A model generated the notes under the pieces. It saw nothing but the letters and a program-made list of their open reading frames with translations, had not been told where the DNA came from and ran no database searches. DNA of 64,000 nucleotides from Owenia fusiformis (Eukaryota; Annelida; Polychaeta; Sabellida; Oweniidae): the NCBI GenBank assembly GCA_903813345.2, contig CAIIXF020000006.1, positions 432,001 to 496,000 of the forward strand. The letters run 5' to 3'. How positions within the stretch are numbered: position 1 is the stretch's first letter; every line of letters starts with the position of its first letter. Position numbers and translations under genes: made by a program. This document shows positions 22,161 to 34,390 of this stretch, in pieces.

Positions 22161-22959
22161 AATATAACTGTATACATGAATAAACGAAACATCATTTAAA
22201 CACATTCAGATAACTTTCAATGTTATATAATGCTCTAAGAAGTGTCTGTAACACCGCAAAATCACAAAAATCAACATGAAACAGACCTCAACACAAAAAC
22301 TGCCCACACAAATCTGTTTTTGAAAATATCATCAAATAAAGTTCAAAAAAATAATGAGCAATTCATGCTCCACAAGATGCTTTAAGTTTTGACAGATAAC
22401 ATTGATAAGAAAATGGAAATGCATTTATTATAACTTGGCATGTTTTTGTAAAGAACCACAAGAGATTAATGAACTTAATAACTCTGATAAATGATTGCTT
22501 TGACTTGAACAAATGGCTGAGGAATAATATTACTTGGAAAGATAATGTTACAAAGAAGGCATGAATGCTGTATAGATGAAGCACATATTAATAATATTCA
22601 TAAAATATCTCTGATATTTCTGATTTTACCTTCATTTTGTTTCTCTACTCTAAACCAGGGGTGGATCTGGGAACCAAAATGGGGGCCATATTTGAAGTAT
22701 GAAAAAATGTTGGGATCCTAAAAACCAAAACAAGTGGGCCAAAATTTGGAAAATCTATGGCCCATTTTCTTGATAATTTGGCCTTAAATTAAAAATCAGG
22801 CCTTAAAAGGCCTATTTATGCTTAAAAAGGCCCACCAATCGAGCCCCTACAAATTTTTGGGCCCAAATGACTCTAATTGAATGAAAAAATCAAACTGTTA
22901 AACATGCAGCGTAATACCTTGATGGATCAAGGTGATAAAAAATAATGTTAGATATGTTT

Positions 22960-23284
22960 TTGGTAGGCTCAACAGCTAGTGGCAGTTTAGCAGCCTCACG
23001 TCCACGGCTGATGCCAGTGAAGGTTCGGGTCATAAACCTTTTCACACCTACAGCACTGACCGATTCTCAACCAATCAGCAAGCTGAAAGGAACTTGTGCT
23101 AAATGCGTGCACAATTATTGTGCGATTAAGTCAGAGAAAATGACCATATAGAGGGCTGTCCTTATTTTGACGACATTCTCTGATTAGTGCTGTGAGTTCA
23201 GAGATTTAAAGAAAACTATAAGAGTGAAGACGAAGCTCTCTTTGGAGAAGCAAACTTAAACGAATGCAAGGGGTACACTGCACT
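22960..23284. mobile_element. MITE copy (diverged) related to 27944-28309
   Basis: Shares CAGTTTAGYAGCC, CCAATCAGC-AGCTKGAA, AAATGCGT and GAAGMTGAAGCTCTCTTT with the 27.9-kb copy in the same order. Ends CGAATGCAAGGGGTA. A short frame inside is a by-product. Confidence 0.6.
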
Positions 23285-24084
23285 CAGCCAAACTCTCGCA
23301 AAGGGCAGAGAATACCTCAGTCTATGCAGTACTTCAAATGATCAACATAACAGGATAAGGAAGAGGATTATTCAGATTCTGTAGATAATCTATAGAAACA
23401 AAATCCTTGAGAGCAATTGTAGCTCTTACAATTCAGACTAGATTTCCATAAACTAATACATGTATACTTGCATCTGTAATGAAGTCAAGCAAGCTTTCAT
23501 CAGGAAGGGACTTTCAGAAGGATCTATTTTTGCAGTGAAGCTTTAATTGCTCAAAAAGTTGCCAAAACTTCAAATTTTTACTAATAAAATGCCAATTTTA
23601 CCCCATCCTCAAAAAGCAAGAATCACCCAGATATTTCATCAGAATAAATCCATATAAAGTACCATCATAACTTTTTATCTGTGTTACCTTTTATTCAATA
23701 CCAAAAGAATTATGAACATAACTCTGGATTTCCCAGGAATACTTGAGTATGCTTTAATAGGTTCTCTATTCATGCAAATGTAAGTAGCATATTGATGAAT
23801 ATTTGATGAAGTTTACACACAGCATTGTTTTAACATTATGATATAGTATTATCAATACATAGATGTTTGGTAGGTTCTCGCTGTTCCATATTAAAAGTGC
23901 ATGAGTGAGTAAATGACTGAGTTTGCAGTTGAGTGAATGTACGTGAGTAGATAATTAAAGGATTGACTTAATGACCAGATGAATGAGTAAATATATGTAA
24001 ATGAGTTTGTAATTGAAAAATTCTACAAAGTTCTATAAGTGGATAAATGCTTAACCAGTTAAATTACTGAGCTTTTGAGTAAAT

Positions 24085-24190
24085 TGAGTAAATGAATGAA
24101 TGAATGATTAAATGAATGAATGGATGAGTAAATGAATGAAAGGATGAGTAAATGAATGAATGGATGAGTATATAAATGAATGGATGAATA
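24085..24190. repeat. ATGA tetranucleotide microsatellite
   Basis: Interrupted runs of TGAATGAATGAATG and TGGATGAGTAAATGAATGAA. Confidence 0.85.
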
Positions 24191-27100
24191 TGAGTACTTT
24201 GTGATCAGAACAGACAAGAGAATCAGATTATCCCACCTGTGCAGTGATTAAGAAATCCCATTTTTGAACTACACAGAAAACAATGAAATAATATAAACAC
24301 AGTTTAAGAGAATAGCTCTTGGAACTACTCGAAGAGTAGAAGTCTAATAGATATAGACAAAACTTGAAAGAATAGCTGTTAATTATTGTATTTTGCCTCT
24401 AGCACTGACTCTGATTTCCATTATTATCACGTAGCATCATTGATATCATTTTCCTCGCAGAGATAGATTTTCCGAAATAGTACTCTTGATCGACTGCTGG
24501 ATGTTCGTAATAATTTGTGCCTCGGTAACTTACTTAACTACTTGAGTAATACAAAAGTCACTTCCAATTGTGAATGATAACAAATCTTAAATCCATAGAA
24601 TTCATAAAATTAAAAAAATTAAGTAGACAGGATTCTAACACGCTCACATAATAGTTTCTCTGATTCAATATTGAACTATAAAAATGGCATTCCACTCTGT
24701 ATTTTGTAAACAATAAACTTGTAAATAAACTGTTTAATGTAGTGCATGTATTACTAGATTAGAGTACATACTGTAGTAGGTAGATACCAAACAGAAAATA
24801 AGCAAATAACACAATAGAAGCTCTCAATTTTCCCATCCTACTTAACATTTGACCCATACTACATTCAAAAACTATAAAATTCAGGCTTTCTTGCATTTTA
24901 GGATATTAAAAGGGACTAGACAGCTTATTTCACAGATTGCCTTTTGTCTTTGTGATTCTAAATTACAATATTTTGTTTTTTATTACCCCATGGGGGAAAT
25001 GTGACAAAGATGCAAAATGAAGCACAAAGACATTTAATCAATGCAAAAGTAATTAAATTCTACAATTATCATAATTTATCTTTTAGCAAAAGTTTAAATG
25101 AATCTTTTTCTGATAATTGTATCTTTTAAATGGTAGGTAATTATGAACATAAAATAGATCATTTCTATGATATACTTTCATGTATGAATCCTTAAAGTTA
25201 TATTGTTTATGAATTTTTATATAAATGGAAACTAAACTTTTATTTTTCTTATCTTAGCCTAATCAAGCACTGTTGTAGAATACAGGGCCTTCCCTTCAAT
25301 ACTAAATTCAAACCATCACTCTATATATGTATTTTTAAAAGGTTTGAATAAATGAACTTGAATATAATACACAAGTCTTTTTAAAAACACTAGGCTTATA
25401 GTATAGATACTAAATGTCAAATATAACTCACATAGAATAAACAACATAAACAGTCCCAGTTATGTTGACATTTTCAAAGTGCTTACATTTACAAAGTTAT
25501 ATAGTAGTCTATTTTCCCTAACACAGTCACCTATAGTATTATTTCATTAAATGCTCATTTACATCACTGGAACCACATGCGACAGATTTTTGCTATTTGA
25601 TCTTGAACCAGTTATACAGCCATAAGCTGTAAGCAGTGGCCTCATTTGGGAAAACCCTTAGAAAATGTCATTTGGATTATATTCAGGTGACCTATGAATG
25701 TTAAATGCAAATTGCCATCCTCTTTGTTTTTAATTGATCATCTAATTAAGAAGGCTAATGATAGGATGACTAACACTAATTAACTCTGAAGGATCATGCA
25801 AGGTGCCCCATAGAAGCCTCTTCCCAAGAGCTCTACCTCACCTAAACTCTTTAGATTCAAGCTGATTCTTTGATCTGACCTCTAATATCCAATCAGAATA
25901 CATGTATTCAGAAAATCATGAAATTACTATTACCTGCTTTTAAGTATGCTTGATCTAATATTTTTACCCTTTGCAAGAGCTTAACTGAAGCTTATATCCA
26001 ATCAAAATATGCATTCAGTAAACGATGATACTAAGAGGGTAAAGTGGCTAGAAAATGGAGATTCAGTGAATAATCAATCACCTAACAGAATCTGATATCC
26101 AGTTGAAAATATGAGCCCATACAATACATAATACATATGGCCATTATGATAAAACCATGATGTAAAAAGCTTTGTGACACGGCAAGCAATATAAGCAGTC
26201 ATTCTTACTATATTTCATTCTCACGACTACACTCAAGATTCCTGATATTGATATCATCTTGTTGTTCAAAACAATATCAGTCAAAGTCATAAGATATGAT
26301 ATCACATAATACATGTACTAAAATGAGGAAGAAAACTGGTTTGAAATTGATTCATTTTTAAAAAGAGATTACAATCGTTGGTGCATTATCAGATTATAAC
26401 ATTTGCAGACACAACATATCAATTTTCTAACCATAATCCCATACAAATATTTTCATTGAAGTTTTAATTAATCATACATTGCTTTCTCAAATGTTATGCA
26501 GTTTCCCAAGGTTATAGTAGGGAAAGAGATTGTTATATATAATTATGGATATCTAGGATTTCTTCATCCCAGTAATTGTGCAGTAACATGGTTAACCACA
26601 TGCATTTCTTCCTCATTCTCAACAGGAATTGATAACATACAGTATACTGTACTGGTAGACAAACACCTCTCCAAAGTAAACACTTTCCATCCTAAGATTC
26701 TATTTTTGAATATATCTAAGTGGCTCTACTTAGCATAGAATGTCCAAGCATTTTCTTTTTTTCTCCATTAGAGAAAACTTCTCCATTGCAAGTGATGGGC
26801 ATTGAATAAGTGACTTTCATTCTATTTTTCGGAAAACCGCTTAAAATGAACATTTCTCGGCCTGTCACTGTTAGACTATGTGGTAATGCTAATTTTGGCA
26901 GGTTTTACTGTATACCATAATATTTGGTTAGTTAAAGGTTTATTTATCCAACCTCCATTCCAAAATACCCTGATCCCAAGAAGCTTGAGGTAATTACTAG
27001 GTGAAGCTATTTTACTGCAGCCAAATTACTCTATTGAAAAGGGTAATTGCTTATTGAAAAGGGTAATTCCTAAGTACTCTGGAATTACTTATGGAATTCT

Positions 27101-27943
27101 ATGCAAGGGAGAGATTCTTAGAGAAACTGAAGAATCCTGTTATCTTTTTACAACATACAACAGTACAATATGAGTAGCCTAATATAAATGTCTTCATGAA
27201 GTTAAATCAATACCATGCATTACACACGTTTCCCTGAAGCCTCATCGATATGTCCAAATATAACCTCAATATTTCCTCATTCACCCAATGAATCACATGA
27301 TATTTTCAAAAAGATGCTGATGGTACAGTTTTGAATTCAACATTAAGTCCAGTAATGAAATTGAGGGACTTGGACAGAAAATTTCTGCAGATGAAACCAT
27401 ATATAATTCTTATTGACATTTTTTCTAAGGGATATTCCCAAAGCACTCAGCTGCAAATCACAAATTACCAGACACAAAAGAAGAACCAAGAATATATCCT
27501 GTGCTTATAACTTTACTGCAGGTATATATATTCCATTGATTCTTATGCAAAAAGAGAATATATATTATGATATATAATATGATTCTCTTTCATTCCTTTA
27601 TAATTTAAGACACAAAGAAACCACTTGATATATTTCTTGCTATTTTACCATTTCTATCTTATCTTAATAGTTAATTATTGTGACATTTTGTACAAGTTGC
27701 CCGAATTCAGTTGATCAAATCTGATATAATCTTGGTTGAAATCAAGTCCTATAGTTTTCTCTAACAAGTGGAATAGTGTCATCATCATTGTAGATTATAG
27801 TGACATTATTCAATGCTCCCCTATTCTGATACTCATCAGGGTATTTCTGTTTTCCAACTAGCAATGTGAAATAAAGGAATTTATAGAAGACTGCAATCTC
27901 TCATGATGATGATCCCCCAACCCTTGAAGAAACTTACCCTGCG

Positions 27944-28309
27944 TGCAGAGTCTAGTAAACTACACTCTGCCAAGTAGAGACCATATTACAGTTTAGTAGC
28001 CCCGCCCCACGACGGGTTCCGGTGACAGTTTGGGTAATAAATCACTTTTGACCTACGCGCTGACCTTTCTTCCACCAATCAGCGAGCTTGAAGAAACATA
28101 CGCCAAATGCGTTCAAATTAAATATGCGCATGTCATTTGTCAATTCCGGGCTCAACGATGACATCAGAAGGAATGATCATGTAAAGAAAGTCAGTCAAAT
28201 TTGGCCGATGAACACTGATTGGCGCGGTGAGTTCACAGATTTATTTTAGTTTGAAAGAGTGAAGATGAAGCTCTCTTTTAAGAAGTGAAGTCAAACAAAT
28301 GCAAAGGGT
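27944..28309. mobile_element. MITE, GTGCAGAGTCTAGT family, long copy
   Basis: Starts CCTGCGTGCAGAGTCTAG and ends AATGCAAAGGGTA; the outermost TACCCT/AGGGTA bases are inverted. GC-richer than its surroundings, with several CpGs. The same ends bound the deleted copy at 9738-9809. Directly abuts the palindromic element that follows. Confidence 0.65.
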
Positions 28310-28506
28310 AGAAGAAACTGTTATACAGTATACAATTGTTGACCTCTCCAGAGGTCAACCGGCAAAATTGTATACCGAGACTGTAAACCGAGAAGCTACT
28401 GTTGACAGAGACCGAAGGTCGAGGTCAACAGTGTTTCAAGGTTTACAGTCGAGGTATATGATTTTGACGGTTAACCGAATGGAGAGGTCTACAATTGTTT
28501 TGTTAG
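28310..28506. repeat. Nested palindromic foldback element
   Basis: A chain of hairpins: GTTGACCTCTCCAGAGGTCAAC, then an ACTGTAAACC/GGTTTACAGT stem enclosing a CTGTTGAC/GTCAACAG hairpin, with CAATTGT near both ends. A short frame through it is a by-product of the repeat. Confidence 0.7.
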
Positions 28507-29725
28507 TCAGAAGAAACTAATAATACTCATATATACGACAGTCATCAATCATGGCTTCATTTCACAATCTTTTCTATGAACCACCCCAGCAATAATTTTT
28601 AAGAAAATCTGAAGACAGTGGAAGCTAAACTCTCTGTTTTCGGCACATAACTGCGTACTCACCAGAAAATTAATGTTAATTTTGCGTTTCTATTTGTATT
28701 GTTGCTATATACTCGTCGTGTAGAAAAGTCAAAATATCACTTTCATCAACGTGTACAAAATGTCCGACTACCATGTTTTTTCTCTAAACATTGTGACGTC
28801 ATATTTCCCATAATTCACAAGTGTAGTACAGTAACATACGCGGTCAATAATATGATATCCCATGATGCACAAGTGAGGTACAGGCAAAAATGTTGACCGC
28901 TAATTGACCAATCAGATGCGAGTATTTACACTGAGGTACTAACAATACTAAATGAAGACATTAACTGGGATCACTATAATTTTGAAGGTTTCTCTCTTGT
29001 AAGCATTTTTGTTTAGGATATACATGGGATTTGAAGATGAACAGAAATGGTAAATATGTCAGTGATATATTGAAAGTATTGGAATCTTAGACTGACCTCT
29101 ACAAAATATTACATTTAATAAAGTTTTTAAATTGTATCATCTTTTGTGTTTAATAATCAAACTTTTGAATGGTTCAACCAAAACAGTATGCAATAATGCA
29201 TGCAATATGATAATAATAATGAGCATTTATTTATGGGTAAGTCCATGTCTTAGATAATGTCCTCTCTCCAAATATTTTGGCAGGGATCAAAAGGTAGATG
29301 CCAGATTCAGGCTATGAATGTTATATATCAAAGAATGCATCATAATACGTCCAGGGAATTATGCAGAAATGTTTTTCACTTACACAAAGTATCTACACCC
29401 CCCCCCCACACACACTCAAAGGCAATTGTACAAATTATTGTGAATTATGAGTATCAAATACCCTGATGCATAGAATTGTTGACCCAATATAAGATTCGTG
29501 AAATCAAAAGCTAAGATAATAGTAAACACATAAAAATAGTAACAAGGATATATACAAGGATACATAGGTTATATATTTCCTTATCTAATTGTATTTCTGT
29601 ACAGTACTTATCAACTAACTACTACATGACTGTTCAAGTGTCATAAGCTGCAAAGACAGCATTTCAAAGACAAGGAAGTAGCATGTTATTTCTATCCTTT
29701 ATCCTGCTTCCAGCCACTGTGCTAT

Positions 29726-29750
29726 CCCCCTCCCCCCTCCCCCCTCCCCC
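29726..29750 (-). repeat. G-quadruplex-capable tract on the minus strand
   Basis: Four C runs of 5-6 separated by single T on the plus strand, that is four G runs separated by single A on the minus (ANKS1 sense) strand. This fits G3+N1-7 exactly. It lies 0.7 kb downstream of the ZNHIT2 stop. Confidence 0.8.
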
Positions 29751-30477
29751 TTACATACCTTACAATTTTAAACAACCTTCAAAATGTTAAACAAAGTAGA
29801 AAGTGAGGACTTGATGCAAGACTTTACTTCTAACTCTGATCATCATTCTTATCCTTTTCACATTTAAAATGAAGGGTCTTGTATTTGCTGCTACAGTTAA
29901 TAAATATGGAGAAGCTTTCTATGCATATTTTCAATAATTTTGACAGTTTTTTAGTAATAACAAGTTATTCGGTTCTTACATGGAAGTACAATGTTTAGCT
30001 CTTACTGATTTATAAGTAAACATACTCTTTCAAGCGTGAACATGACAAACTATCTCAAATAATAAAGAAAACAAAACTAGCTACAAAACAATATTTTTCT
30101 CTGCATTTGATAATAAACCTCTGTATAATTTGAAAGAAATTGTTTATGAGGAACATTTTAAAACAGTTTGCCATGTTAACCTAAGTTGCACTGTACATTA
30201 TCTCAAGAACTGTCACTATGCTTGTTTACAAAATACATTAATCTGCATACATTTCTATTAAGATAAAGTATATCAAAAATATTGCAATTTTTGTTATCAC
30301 GTCTAGTGTGTTTACTTCCTTATTCTAACCAGGCAATAATGTCCTACTCTTGAATGCAAATAATCACGAAACCAGTCATCTTATGAGTCAAAGTATTTGA
30401 GATTTTAATGACTTTAGTCATATTGCTAATAAAACATTTGAAATAGTTCACTTCAGAAATGTTCAGGTTTGAATTGA

Positions 30478-31641
30478 TTAGAGTTCTTCAATTAATGGTT
30501 TCTTGGGTTTTGCTTTCAATTTCTTTTCAAAGTATTTGTTAACTTTACTTTGAGTAGCAAACTCTGATGTTAAAGAACATAGTTCTAGTTCCAACTCTGG
30601 GATAAGTGACTGCATCATTGCCCCATAGGATTTAGCCCATGCTAGTTTAAACTCTACTCCTTTACCGATTTTGAAAAATCCTTTTTTCATCTCCTTCAAG
30701 GCTGCTTGTTCTTCTGGTTTTGTGACATTTTTCAGCTCATTATTAACCATTTTTCTGGCACTGACAAAATTTCGGTAAATATCTGACAAAGCGGCAAGTA
30801 CGTAATCTATAGAAGAACTGGTATCAGGTCCAATAATCACATGTTTCACGTCTTCTATGATACTGATAGAGAACTCCTGAGAAACAAATACACTTTTGGC
30901 TTTGCCTGATATGTTCTCAATGGCAATCTGCAATGCTTCACTTGTTAAAGAATACACCATGTCTCCGAGACAGTCGGAAATTTCTTTCAGATCTTGACAA
31001 AACTGAATAGCAGAATCAGCAGCCTGTTCACCATTATGTAGCCTTAGTAGATAGCAGTAGCCATAGAGGATATTCAGGACGCCATATTTGATATTCTCGG
31101 ATGGTGGATTCTTCAGCAACAATCCAATCTCAGGTATTTTTGTTAGGATTTGAAGCTGGCCTTTAGGTGGTTGTATTTTCTTCCCTACTTCAGTAACCAA
31201 TGCAGCATTATGACTAGTCCACCATGGTTCCCATAGTTCAACTAAATGTCCGAGACGGCCATCTTGAAGCATTGCCTGAAACTCCTTCTTTTCAACATCA
31301 GTAAGCGCGCTCCAAATTTCGTCAGAATCATTATCCAAATCCAGGCCAGACATACGTTCTTCCAAACTTAGCTCTTCTTCATCTGAATCTAAATCATATG
31401 GGTCATCTTCATACTTTTTGAGAGTTTCGATCATTTGCTTCTTATCTTCTTCATTAACTTCTTTTTCTTTCAAAGCCTCCATGAAACAATCCTTATAGAA
31501 TGCCTCTGAGCAATTTGCATGTGATTCTCCTTTGTAACATACTGATGTACAATATCTAATGTTACATCTTGGACATGTATACTGTGAGGTTGCTTTAAGG
31601 CAAAGCTCACACACCTTCTTAACACCAACTGATTCAGCCAT
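30478..31641 (-). CDS. ZNHIT2: Zinc finger HIT domain-containing protein 2
   Basis: 387 residues from the ATG at 31641; the frame extends four codons upstream (MTFK), but MAESVG fits the family start and has AAAATGG context. Residues 11-44 form a HIT-type zinc finger: CELC, CPRC, YCTSVC and HANC give Cys11, 14, 23, 26, 31, 35 and 44 with His41. An acidic linker follows (DDPYDLDSDEEELSLEERMS), then the conserved central region (IWSALTDVEKKEFQAMLQDG, ELWEPWWTSHN) and a helical C-terminus ending in a lysine-rich stretch. Length is close to the human protein (about 400). ZNHIT2 binds RUVBL1/2 with the R2TP chaperone and helps U5 snRNP assembly. The gene is intronless, as in mammals, and nested in ANKS1 intron 1 on the same strand. 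Confidence 0.95.
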   Translation of the reverse strand: MAESVGVKKVCELCLKATSQYTCPRCNIRYCTSVCYKGESHANCSEAFYKDCFMEALKEKEVNEEDKKQMIETLKKYEDDPYDLDSDEEELSLEERMSGLDLDNDSDEIWSALTDVEKKEFQAMLQDGRLGHLVELWEPWWTSHNAALVTEVGKKIQPPKGQLQILTKIPEIGLLLKNPPSENIKYGVLNILYGYCYLLRLHNGEQAADSAIQFCQDLKEISDCLGDMVYSLTSEALQIAIENISGKAKSVFVSQEFSISIIEDVKHVIIGPDTSSSIDYVLAALSDIYRNFVSARKMVNNELKNVTKPEEQAALKEMKKGFFKIGKGVEFKLAWAKSYGAMMQSLIPELELELCSLTSEFATQSKVNKYFEKKLKAKPKKPLIEEL

Positions 31642-32740
31642 TTTGAATGTCACTGTTAAAGTTGTTCAATCAGTGGGAACAGTCTATTAAATATTTTACA
31701 AATTGATAATCCTTTGTTTCTGCACTTTCAGTCTTTAATATGTGAACTGTCCTCTCTTGGATTTGTTTTCTTGTTAATTTCTCAGCCTGGAGTAAAAAGA
31801 AAAGTCTGTCACGGCGATGTTGAGCACTTTGTCACGTCTTGTAATATACATGTATAATGACTTGTTTTATCTTTATACTTCACTCCACAGAAGCTGATGC
31901 AAATTTGAGATACATAAGATTGTAGTCTTATTCGCCACAAATATACCTGAGATTTCATAATAGAAAAACAGGCAACACATCCATTTGATAAATCATTAGT
32001 CTAGCCATACAATAAATTTATTTGCTATTCAGTAATGACAATCTTAATGTAAACCTGTTACTTCAGAAATCGAATATTCCTGACACCCGTAAGTATTTAA
32101 CTAATTTTATATGAAGTGATGGTGGAGAAGGTGTAGCTAGGTACCCTTGATTGCAATGCTCAGAATTTACTACTACCATAATATACCCTGTTCCAATGTT
32201 CCTGCATATTAGGACATTCACCAATTCTCCCTTTCGCGGTTCACTCTTTGAATCAGAACGTTCGCAAATATGCAGTGAAGAAGCACTCAAAAAAGGACAA
32301 AATTTGATAGGTCAATATTTTCCCACTATGCATTTCGCGTAGACTATTTGCGTGACCCGAAAGTTCTAAATGAAACTAATTACGCAATTTTGTTTTTATA
32401 CCCGCACGCTAAATAAAACAATGACACCATCGGGAGTATTCTTCTTTGTCATTGCTTTAATAGTCAGTATACCGAGTTTAATCAATAAAAGATTGTACAA
32501 TGAACAACAAAATTCGGAAACGAGTACTATAGATTTGCTTTCGGACCACTGAACAGATTGACCTAGATAATAGCGACGCGTCTTCTTTGGTCTACTGCTC
32601 AGTTATTTGTGGGTTTTCAACGTAACTCTATAATGTAACTTGACCATGAATACTTTTATTCAGTTGTTGCATCGATGTTGCAGTTTGAAGTGCGGTAAGA
32701 TTGGCGTGAAAGTATTGAAAGTCGAATGGAATTGTTTTTT

Positions 32741-32790
32741 CCAATATGGCGACTAGTCAACTGATCACGTGACCTTCTTTTCCGGAATAT
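32741..32790. promoter_or_regulatory. Candidate promoter cluster (CCAATATGGCG, TCACGTGA, TTCCGGAA)
   Basis: Within 50 bp lie CCAATATGGCG (YY1-like), the E-box palindrome TCACGTGA at 32765 and TTTTCCGGAA (ETS-like). These are common in core promoters of housekeeping genes. It is 1.1 kb upstream of ZNHIT2. An acceptor-like TTTAACAG just before that gene's ATG would permit a non-coding first exon here. This is inference from motifs only. Confidence 0.35.
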
Positions 32791-33495
32791 TTTCTCACTT
32801 TTCAATCGTCGTTTTCACCACGCTATGAAGGCAATACAATGAAAAAATAGCTGTTGTATTAAGATTAATAAGAGATCAATCGTTTCTTATAATTTTTTCT
32901 GTTCTCTCGTACGGGAATATGAACGAATATATCATTTGAAAAATAGGTGTGAAAATCCCCATGTTAAACCTATGAGGGAAAACAAGGAAGTATAAATTTG
33001 TTCCTCCGCGAACTGCATCATGGGAAATATTTTGACCTTATAAGGAAAGATTTTCGCGTCTCCCCTTTTGAAGAGGGAACAACGATTTCGAGAATTGTAG
33101 CCAATGGCTTTTCCAAATCGATATTGATTTATTGCCTTTCATTAGCTATAATTTATACATTCTTGATCATTTTCGTGAAAGAATTTAATATATTCATCCA
33201 ATCTAAAATAATTACAACCGAATTAGGGATCCTATCTTTTGAGTAACCTACCTATCACTTATTTAACTAAATTTACACATACTAGACGTGACAACAACCA
33301 TACATAGACTGTGGTATACAAAATCAAGCGGTGCAGATATCATGTGTGCATGGTATGGACTTAAACGGTCATTTTTAAATTTGAATTTGTGATATTTCAC
33401 AAGCTAAGACATATTGGGTACTCAATTATATTCATTAATGTGTACAGGATCCCTAATAAATTGGGTCAATAGGTGTGTACTTAAAAAAAATAGAC

Positions 33496-33845
33496 AGAAG
33501 AGCGGGGGTAATATTGTCAAATACACCCTGCAGGGCTTAAGGCACAAACGATTCCTGTGCCCCAAACGACTGAAGGAAGGTTCGAAAGATTTTGTGCCTA
33601 GCCCTAAGGGGTGTATTTGACAATATTACACCTGCTCTGGGGTCTATATTATGATTCGAACATGAAAACTCTCCAAATTGTTTCAAATTAGGAAATATAG
33701 ACTGAAGAGCAGGGCTACTATTTTCGAATACACACCGCAGGGCTTTGCACAAACGTTTTCTGTACCCCAAAGGGAGTGAGGTGTTCAAAAGTTTTTGTTC
33801 CTAGCCCTAAGGTGTGAATTCGAAAAAAGTAGCCCTGCTCTGAGG
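33496..33845. repeat. Two tandem copies of a ~145-bp palindrome
   Basis: The first palindrome, 33496-33643, has arms containing GGTAATATTGTCAAATACAC and its inverse. The second, 33703-33845, has arms AGAGCAGGGCTACT and AGTAGCCCTGCTCT. Each is followed by GATTCGAACATGAAAACTCT, at 33653 and 33856, giving a 203-bp period. The arms of each copy agree with each other better than with the other copy. Confidence 0.8.
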
Positions 33846-33979
33846 TCTTTATAACGATTCGAACATGAAAACTCTCCAGAATATTGCAAAATCGTCAATT
33901 TCGATGTTCATTTCCACATTTTTCATTTCTACTTCCAGTTAAGCTTTTGCACTGAAGGAAACACTATCACTTAGAACAG

Positions 33980-34250
33980 AGCCAGGGCATTGATTTCGAA
34001 CATGCCCTGGGTGAAACATTTACTTTGTTCACAGTTTATAGAAGGCGGGATTACAGTCATGTTCAAATATTCATTATGGTCTGCCATTGCTACAGCCAGC
34101 CGTTATGACGTCACACATTACACGTATTACCAGGGGTATCGTTCGCGAATATATACCCCGGGTGAAATGTTGACTTTGTTTACAGTTTATAGAAGGCGTG
34201 AAAACAGTCATTTTCAAATTCATTATGTAGTGACACATCAAGCAATAACT
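33980..34250. repeat. Direct duplication with internal hairpins
   Basis: Two ~160-bp copies share GGTGAAAYRTTKACTTTGTT and ACAGTTTATAGAAGGCG. Each is preceded by a small hairpin (GGGCAT...ATGCCC and GGGTAT...ATACCCC). A CRE TGACGTCA lies at 34107. Confidence 0.65.
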
Positions 34251-34390
34251 CTCTCCAAAGCAAATAATTTGAAATTGCAGCAGTTGCACAGCGTAACCAG
34301 CATTCACTGAATGGTGATCGAGATGACCCGTCATTTATCATATTTGCATATTGAAAGTAAAGAAAGGTTTCTGTATGATTTAATATAAAT

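Larger units (their letters stand above)
19869..30477. other. ANKS1 intron 1, 3' portion: no gene found
   Basis: About 10.6 kb of AT-rich intron. It holds diverged small repeats near 21982-22160, 22660-22880 and 26860-26920, MITE copies at 22960-23284 and 27944-28309, an ATGAATGA microsatellite at 24085-24180, a nested palindrome at 28310-28506 and a poly-C tract at 29726. The remaining open frames are short and featureless. Confidence 0.6.

Noticed and set aside
28299-28520. 73-codon frame
   Set aside because: Reads through the nested palindrome; no features.
32998-33246. 82-codon plus-strand frame with a hydrophobic segment
   Set aside because: Starts without an ATG, sits in AT-rich intron sequence and resembles no family.
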